This document shows positions 60,204 through 64,000 of a stretch of 64,000 nucleotides of DNA, piece after piece (position 1 is the first letter of the stretch; every line of letters begins with the position of its first letter). A program made the translations under genes and the position numbers. The notes under the pieces were generated by a model that was not told where the DNA came from, made no database searches, and saw only the letters and a list, made by a program, of their open reading frames with translations. The stretch is from an uncultured Alphaproteobacteria bacterium (GTDB lineage Bacteria > Pseudomonadota > Alphaproteobacteria > RF32 > CAG-239), in contig CAKQUE010000006.1 of NCBI GenBank assembly GCA_934277435.1, positions 7,747 to 71,746 of the forward strand, written 5' to 3'.

Positions 60204-60580
60204 AAAAAATCTTTACTTTAGCTGCTTTGATATTGAGTCTTTCGGCTTGTGCGACACAGCCTACTGCTGCACGTTATGAAGATGAATTGTCAGCGTGGAT
60301 TGGGCAAAGTGAAGACAATCTTTATGCCCAATGGGGGTATCCAAACACAACATATTCCATCGGTCCAGATGGATTTATCGCTACTTATATAAAATTATAT
60401 CGTGAACCAGTGGATGGAGATATTGAGCCTTATGCTGATGATATGACCTATTCGGCAATGCAAGTTCCGTCATATGGTTTGCCAACGCCGCAAGGAATAT
60501 ATTATTGCAAAACTTCCTTTATCATTCGCAATGGAATTGTCACAGACTATAATTTCAACGGTGATGACTGCGTCAGATAA
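60200..60580 (+). CDS. Small lipoprotein
   Basis: A 126-residue lipoprotein: lipobox LSAC, cysteine at residue 17. The mature part has SEDNLYAQWGYPNTTYSIG, which resembles small SmpA-like or related envelope lipoproteins, and ends with NFNGDDC. ATG overlaps the hflX stop by four bases and GGAGA lies upstream. Target and role unknown. Confidence 0.75.
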   Translation: MKKIFTLAALILSLSACATQPTAARYEDELSAWIGQSEDNLYAQWGYPNTTYSIGPDGFIATYIKLYREPVDGDIEPYADDMTYSAMQVPSYGLPTPQGIYYCKTSFIIRNGIVTDYNFNGDDCVR

Positions 60581-60678
60581 TTAACAAACACAAATTTCCT
60601 CAGGTTAAAATATTTTGTTGCCAGAAGCAAATAAATATGGCATAAGGAAAGAAACTAAATAATAAAAGGAGGACGAAA

Positions 60679-60750
60679 ATGTCAACAACAGCAATTGTTA
60701 TTGGAGGCATAGTCTTCATTGTGCTTTTTATTTTATGGCAGCACGTTTGA
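60679..60750 (+). CDS. 23-residue membrane microprotein
   Basis: A very short ORF with a near-perfect ribosome site (AAAGGAGGAC) five bases before ATG. It encodes a start of Ser-Thr-Thr, a hydrophobic segment (AIVIGGIVFIVLFILW) and the ending Gln-His-Val. A terminator follows 20 bases later. The strong translation signal and the isolated transcript unit argue for a real one-span microprotein. No family recognised. Confidence 0.65.
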   Translation: MSTTAIVIGGIVFIVLFILWQHV

Positions 60751-60769
60751 CTGCATTTTAATTTTATTG

Positions 60770-60806
60770 AAGAGAGTCAAAAAAGTTATTGACTCTCTTT
60801 GTTTTT
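60770..60806 (+). terminator. Terminator after the microprotein, containing the rpsL -35
   Basis: 11-bp perfect stem AAGAGAGTCAA (60770-60780) with TTGACTCTCTT (60789-60799), then TGTTTTT. Confidence 0.85.
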
Positions 60807-60816
60807 ATGCTATTAT
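60789..60816 (+). promoter_or_regulatory. str operon promoter
   Basis: TTGACT (60789-60794), a 16-base spacer and TATTAT (60811-60816). The -35 hexamer lies in the right arm of the preceding terminator. Transcription would begin near 60823. Confidence 0.75.
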
Positions 60817-60822
60817 CCGCCT

Positions 60823-60859
60823 AACTAAGACCAGATGTGCAAACATTTGGCCGTTAGTT
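60823..60859 (+). promoter_or_regulatory. 5' hairpin of the rpsL leader
   Basis: AACTAA (60823-60828) pairs with TTAGTT (60854-60859), and inside it CCAGATGT pairs with ACATTTGG (one G-U). It sits right at the predicted mRNA 5' end and may stabilise the transcript or take part in control. Confidence 0.55.
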
Positions 60860-60893
60860 TTGTGTAAAATTAATAACTTTTAAGGAAAATGTG

Positions 60894-61265
60894 ATGCCTA
60901 CAATTAATCAGTTAATTCGTAAATCACGAACACCAAAAGTGAAGAGAAACAAAGTTCCAGCTTTGAAATCTTGTCCACAAAAACGCGGTGTTTGTACAAG
61001 GGTTTATACAACAACCCCTAAAAAACCAAACTCAGCTTTGCGTAAAGTGGCTCGTATTCGTCTTACTAATGGCTTTGAAGTAATCAGCTATATCCCTGGT
61101 GAAGGTCACAATCTTCAAGAACACTCAGTGGTGCTGATTAGAGGAGGCCGTGTAAAAGACTTGCCAGGTGTTCGTTATCATATCATTCGTGGTACCTTGG
61201 ATACTCAAGGTGTTTCTAAACGTCGTCAACGCCGTTCTTTGTACGGTGCTAAGAGACCTAAATAG
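60894..61265 (+). CDS. rpsL: Ribosomal protein uS12
   Basis: A 123-residue small-subunit protein at the decoding centre. MPTINQLIRKSR start, TTPKKPNSALRKVARIRL (the streptomycin-linked lysine region) and GVRYHIIRGTLDTQGV are canonical. The ATG at 60894 fits the family start and the AAGGA site; a GTG one codon earlier is ignored. First gene of the str operon. Confidence 0.98.
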   Translation: MPTINQLIRKSRTPKVKRNKVPALKSCPQKRGVCTRVYTTTPKKPNSALRKVARIRLTNGFEVISYIPGEGHNLQEHSVVLIRGGRVKDLPGVRYHIIRGTLDTQGVSKRRQRRSLYGAKRPK

Positions 61266-61276
61266 GAGATATAATA

Positions 61277-61747
61277 ATGTCACGTCGTCATAGTGCTGAA
61301 AAAAGAATCGTACTGCCTGATGCTAAATATGGTAATAAGGTAGTAGCAAAATTTATTAACAATATCATGGAAGATGGTAAAAAAGCCGTTGCAGAAAAAA
61401 TCGTTTATTCGGCTTTTGATATCATGGCTGCCAAAACCAAACAAGACGCTTTGGAAGTTTTCACAACCGCTTTGGAAAATGTAAAACCGGTTGTAGAAGT
61501 TCGTTCTCGTCGTGTTGGCGGCGCAACCTATCAAGTTCCTTGCGAAGTTCGTGCAGATCGTCGTCAGGCTTTGGCTATCCGTTGGATTATTGCCGCTGCT
61601 GCAAAACGCTCTGAAACAACAATGACAGATAGAGTTGCCAATGAATTGTTAGATGCATTTGCCAATAAGGGTGCCGCAATCAAAAAGCGTGAAGATACCC
61701 ACAGAATGGCAGAAGCCAACAAAGCGTTCGCTCATTACAAGTTCTAA
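61277..61747 (+). CDS. rpsG: Ribosomal protein uS7
   Basis: A 156-residue protein that nucleates the 30S head. SRRHSAEKRIVLPDAKYGN at the start, RRVGGATYQVPCEVR and RWIIAAAAKRSE are standard. AGGAGA lies well placed; it follows rpsL by 11 bases. In many bacteria uS7 represses the operon by binding its mRNA. Confidence 0.97.
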   Translation: MSRRHSAEKRIVLPDAKYGNKVVAKFINNIMEDGKKAVAEKIVYSAFDIMAAKTKQDALEVFTTALENVKPVVEVRSRRVGGATYQVPCEVRADRRQALAIRWIIAAAAKRSETTMTDRVANELLDAFANKGAAIKKREDTHRMAEANKAFAHYKF

Positions 61748-61762
61748 TATAAGGAAATTGCA

Positions 61763-63838
61763 ATGGCTAGAACACATAAATTGGAATTATACAGAAACAT
61801 TGGTATCATGGCTCATATTGATGCCGGTAAAACAACAACAACCGAACGTATTTTGTTCTATACTGGTGTAAACCACAAAATTGGTGAAACCCACGATGGC
61901 GCTGCCACCATGGACTGGATGGAACAGGAACAGGAGCGCGGTATTACCATTACATCTGCAGCTACAACCTGCTATTGGAAAGGACACCGTATTAACATTA
62001 TTGATACTCCGGGACACGTTGACTTCACTGTTGAAGTAGAACGTTCTTTGCGCGTACTCGATGGTGCTGTTACCGTATTTGATTCGGTTGCCGGTGTTGA
62101 ACCGCAATCAGAAACAGTTTGGAGACAAGCTGATAAATACAATGTACCAAGAATTTGTTTCTGCAACAAAATGGACCGTATCGGTGCCAACTTCTATCGC
62201 TGCTTGGATATGATTGTAGACCGTTTGGGTGCTCGCCCGATGGCTATTCAACTGCCAATCGGCGCAGAAGCAGACTTCAAAGGTATTGTAGATTTGGTTA
62301 GAATGAAAGCCATTATCTATACCGGCGACACAGCAGATTCTCCGATTGAAGAAAAAGAAATTCCGGCTGATTTGCAAGAAAAAGCCGCTGAATATCATAA
62401 CCAATTGGTTGAAATGGCTGTTGAACAAGACGAAGCTGCTATGGAAGACTATTTGGAAGGTAAAGAAATTTCTGAAGAAACCTTGAAAAAATGTATCCGT
62501 AAAGGTACATTGAACCAAGATTTTGTACCTGTTCTTTGCGGTACAGCTTTCAAAAACAAGGGTGTACAACCTTTGTTGGATGCTGTTGTAGACTATTTGC
62601 CTTCCCCTATGGATATTCCAGCTATTCGCGGTGTTAAACCTGGTACAGATATTGAAGAAGACAGACATCCAAGCGATTCTGAACCTTTGTCTGCTTTGGC
62701 ATTCAAAATCATGAACGATCCGTTTGTTGGGTCTTTGACCTTTACCCGTATTTATTCCGGAACAATGACCGCTGGTTCTTATGTTTACAACTCTGTAAAA
62801 GATAAAAAAGAAAGAATCGGTCGTATGCTGTTGATGCACGCTAACAAACGTGATGATATCAAAGAAGCTCATGCAGGTGATATTATCGCTTTGGCCGGCT
62901 TGAAAGATACCACCACCGGTGATACTTTGTGCGATGCAGATAAACCAATCGTTTTGGAAAACATGGTATTCCCAGACCCTGTTATTCAATTAGCCGTAGA
63001 ACCAAAAACCAAAGCCGATGTAGAAAAAATGGGCTTGGCTCTTTCTCGCTTGGCTATGGAAGATCCGTCTTTCCGCGTTACATCTGATCCGGATAGTGGT
63101 CAAACCATTATTGCTGGTATGGGTGAATTGCACTTGGATATTATCGTAGACCGTTTGAGAAGAGAATTCAAAGTTGATGCTAACGTTGGTGACCCTCAAG
63201 TGGCTTACCGCGAAACCATTACCAAACCTTGTGATATTGAATATACTCACAAAAAACAATCTGGTGGTGCTGGTCAGTTCGCTAAAGTTAAAATCAAATT
63301 TGAACCAACTGAAGATCATACAGGCTTTGAATTTGTTAACACCGTTGTTGGCGGTAACGTTCCTAAGGAATATATCCCAGGTGTTGAAAAAGGTTTGCGC
63401 ACAGCTATGGACTCAGGTGTGTTGGCCGGTTATCCTGTAACTGGTGTTAAATGCACACTGTATGATGGTGCATACCATGAAGTAGACTCTAACGTTATGT
63501 GCTTTGAAATTGCCGCTCGTGCAGCCTTCCGTGAAGGTATGAAACAGGCTTCTCCAAAGCTGTTGGAACCTATTATGAAAGTTGAAGTTGTAACCCCAGA
63601 AGAATATATGGGTGATATCATCGGTGATTTGAACTCTCGCCGTGGTTTGGTAAACGGTATGGATCAGCGTGGTAATGCCCGCGTTGTGGATGCCTTTGTT
63701 CCGCTCGCCAATATGTTTGGTTACGTTAATACTCTTCGCTCACTTTCTCAAGGTCGCGCTCAGTTCACAATGATTTTTGATCATTATGCTGAAGTTCCAA
63801 GAGAAGTAGCAGAAACTATCAAAGCGAAAAACGCTTAG
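61763..63838 (+). CDS. fusA: Elongation factor G
   Basis: Translocation GTPase, 691 residues. G1 AHIDAGKTTTTERILF near residue 18, ERGITITSAATT (G2), DTPGHVDFTVEVERSLRVLD (G3), and NKMDRIG (G4) are intact, followed by domains II-V (e.g. GMGELHLDIIVDRL, RGLVNGMDQRGN). No sign of the EF-G2 variants. It follows rpsG by 15 bases. Confidence 0.98.
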   Translation: MARTHKLELYRNIGIMAHIDAGKTTTTERILFYTGVNHKIGETHDGAATMDWMEQEQERGITITSAATTCYWKGHRINIIDTPGHVDFTVEVERSLRVLDGAVTVFDSVAGVEPQSETVWRQADKYNVPRICFCNKMDRIGANFYRCLDMIVDRLGARPMAIQLPIGAEADFKGIVDLVRMKAIIYTGDTADSPIEEKEIPADLQEKAAEYHNQLVEMAVEQDEAAMEDYLEGKEISEETLKKCIRKGTLNQDFVPVLCGTAFKNKGVQPLLDAVVDYLPSPMDIPAIRGVKPGTDIEEDRHPSDSEPLSALAFKIMNDPFVGSLTFTRIYSGTMTAGSYVYNSVKDKKERIGRMLLMHANKRDDIKEAHAGDIIALAGLKDTTTGDTLCDADKPIVLENMVFPDPVIQLAVEPKTKADVEKMGLALSRLAMEDPSFRVTSDPDSGQTIIAGMGELHLDIIVDRLRREFKVDANVGDPQVAYRETITKPCDIEYTHKKQSGGAGQFAKVKIKFEPTEDHTGFEFVNTVVGGNVPKEYIPGVEKGLRTAMDSGVLAGYPVTGVKCTLYDGAYHEVDSNVMCFEIAARAAFREGMKQASPKLLEPIMKVEVVTPEEYMGDIIGDLNSRRGLVNGMDQRGNARVVDAFVPLANMFGYVNTLRSLSQGRAQFTMIFDHYAEVPREVAETIKAKNA

Positions 63839-63858
63839 ATAACTTAATGTTAAAGACT

Positions 63859-63889
63859 CCGAGGGGAGGTATGCCAACCTCCCTTTCGG
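63859..63889 (+). other. Hairpin between fusA and tuf
   Basis: CCGA (63859-63862) and GGGAGGT (63864-63870) pair with ACCTCCC (63877-63883) and TCGG (63886-63889). There is no T run, so it is not a standard terminator. It may be a processing or regulatory element in the fusA-tuf gap. Confidence 0.55.
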
Positions 63890-63924
63890 AAAAATGAAAA
63901 TCTGTATTTTATGGAGAAAATATA

Positions 63925-64000
63925 ATGGCAAAAGAAAAATTTGAACGCAGCAAACCGCACTGCAACATTGGTACAATTGGCCACGTTGACCACGGTAAAA
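63925..64000 (+). CDS. tuf: Elongation factor Tu (partial)
   Basis: The first 25 codons are visible before the right edge. KPHCNIGTIGHVDHGK contains the start of the G1 loop, unmistakable for EF-Tu. Gene order rpsL-rpsG-fusA-tuf is the classical str operon. GGAGAAA lies upstream of the ATG. Confidence 0.97.
   Translation, partial: MAKEKFERSKPHCNIGTIGHVDHGK

Noticed and set aside
62108..63319. Long minus-strand ORFs opposite fusA
   Set aside because: They are shadows of EF-G; the F-, I- and N-rich translation is typical of antisense frames.

Overview
The window is about 64 kb of a low-GC bacterial chromosome, densely packed with housekeeping genes and with very little mobile DNA. The gene set points to an alphaproteobacterium. 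The F1 ATP synthase genes stand alone as delta-alpha-gamma-beta-epsilon without F0. There is one LolC/E-type permease next to LolD, an FtsZ with a long C-terminal linker, an alphaproteobacterial LexA box (GAAC-N7-GAAC), and an opgG/opgH glucan pair. The AT-rich composition, pilin-like orphan and many small lipoproteins recall uncultured host-associated lineages, but that placement is inference.

Layout. 1-1282: acetoacetate-type CoA-transferase subunits (minus; atoA runs off the left edge). 1414-6519 (minus): clpB, a 719-residue protein with an HNH-like nuclease motif, and a 69-residue NrdD-tail-like protein preceded by tandem NrdR boxes. 6895-11750 (minus): atpHAGDC. 11862-12644 (minus): a secreted protein of unknown function. 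12781-19669 (plus): a reduced division/cell-wall cluster mraY-ftsW-murB-ftsQ-ftsA-ftsZ, lacking murD, murG, murC and ddl. 19726-20119: a 114-bp direct repeat leading into tRNA-Arg. 20286-23313: a lipoprotein and three poorly known minus-strand genes. 23444-25956: lemA and two DUF3137 genes. 26046-28390: lolCE-type permease, lolD, ftsB. 28436-29312: a structured leader with terminator/antiterminator options and a pseudopilin. 29315-36500: dsbD-like gene, family 5 uracil-DNA glycosylase, outer-membrane barrel protein, and opgG-orf-opgH. 36603-39132: secreted GH24 lysozyme, small genes, tRNA-Ser. 39216-43909: membrane protein, FAD oxidoreductase, SOS-controlled Y-family polymerase, helical-repeat protein. 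44033-48555: HU, a MORN lipoprotein, a Cys-motif lipoprotein and a Pmp-like autotransporter. 48558-52890: small unknown genes and a MacAB-like exporter split into three genes. 53138-55384: M23 peptidase, bactofilin, smpB. 55392-58477 (minus): rmuC, a Gram-positive-type murG, sirtuin. 58662-60750: hfq, hflX, a lipoprotein and a 23-residue membrane microprotein. 60789-64000: str operon rpsL-rpsG-fusA-tuf, with tuf cut by the right edge.

How the parts fit. Much of the window builds or maintains the envelope: peptidoglycan precursors and septation, a probable M23/bactofilin shape module, lipoprotein release (LolCE/LolD), periplasmic glucans (OpgGH), disulfide delivery (DsbD) and surface export (autotransporter, MacAB-like). 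The most notable signals are regulatory or evolutionary: NrdR boxes at a small orphan nrd-like gene, a sigma70/LexA-box promoter, an attenuator-like leader before a pseudopilin, an rpsL promoter whose -35 lies in the upstream terminator, and a murG of Gram-positive type outside the division cluster. I see no CRISPR array, insertion sequence, prophage or complete defence system.
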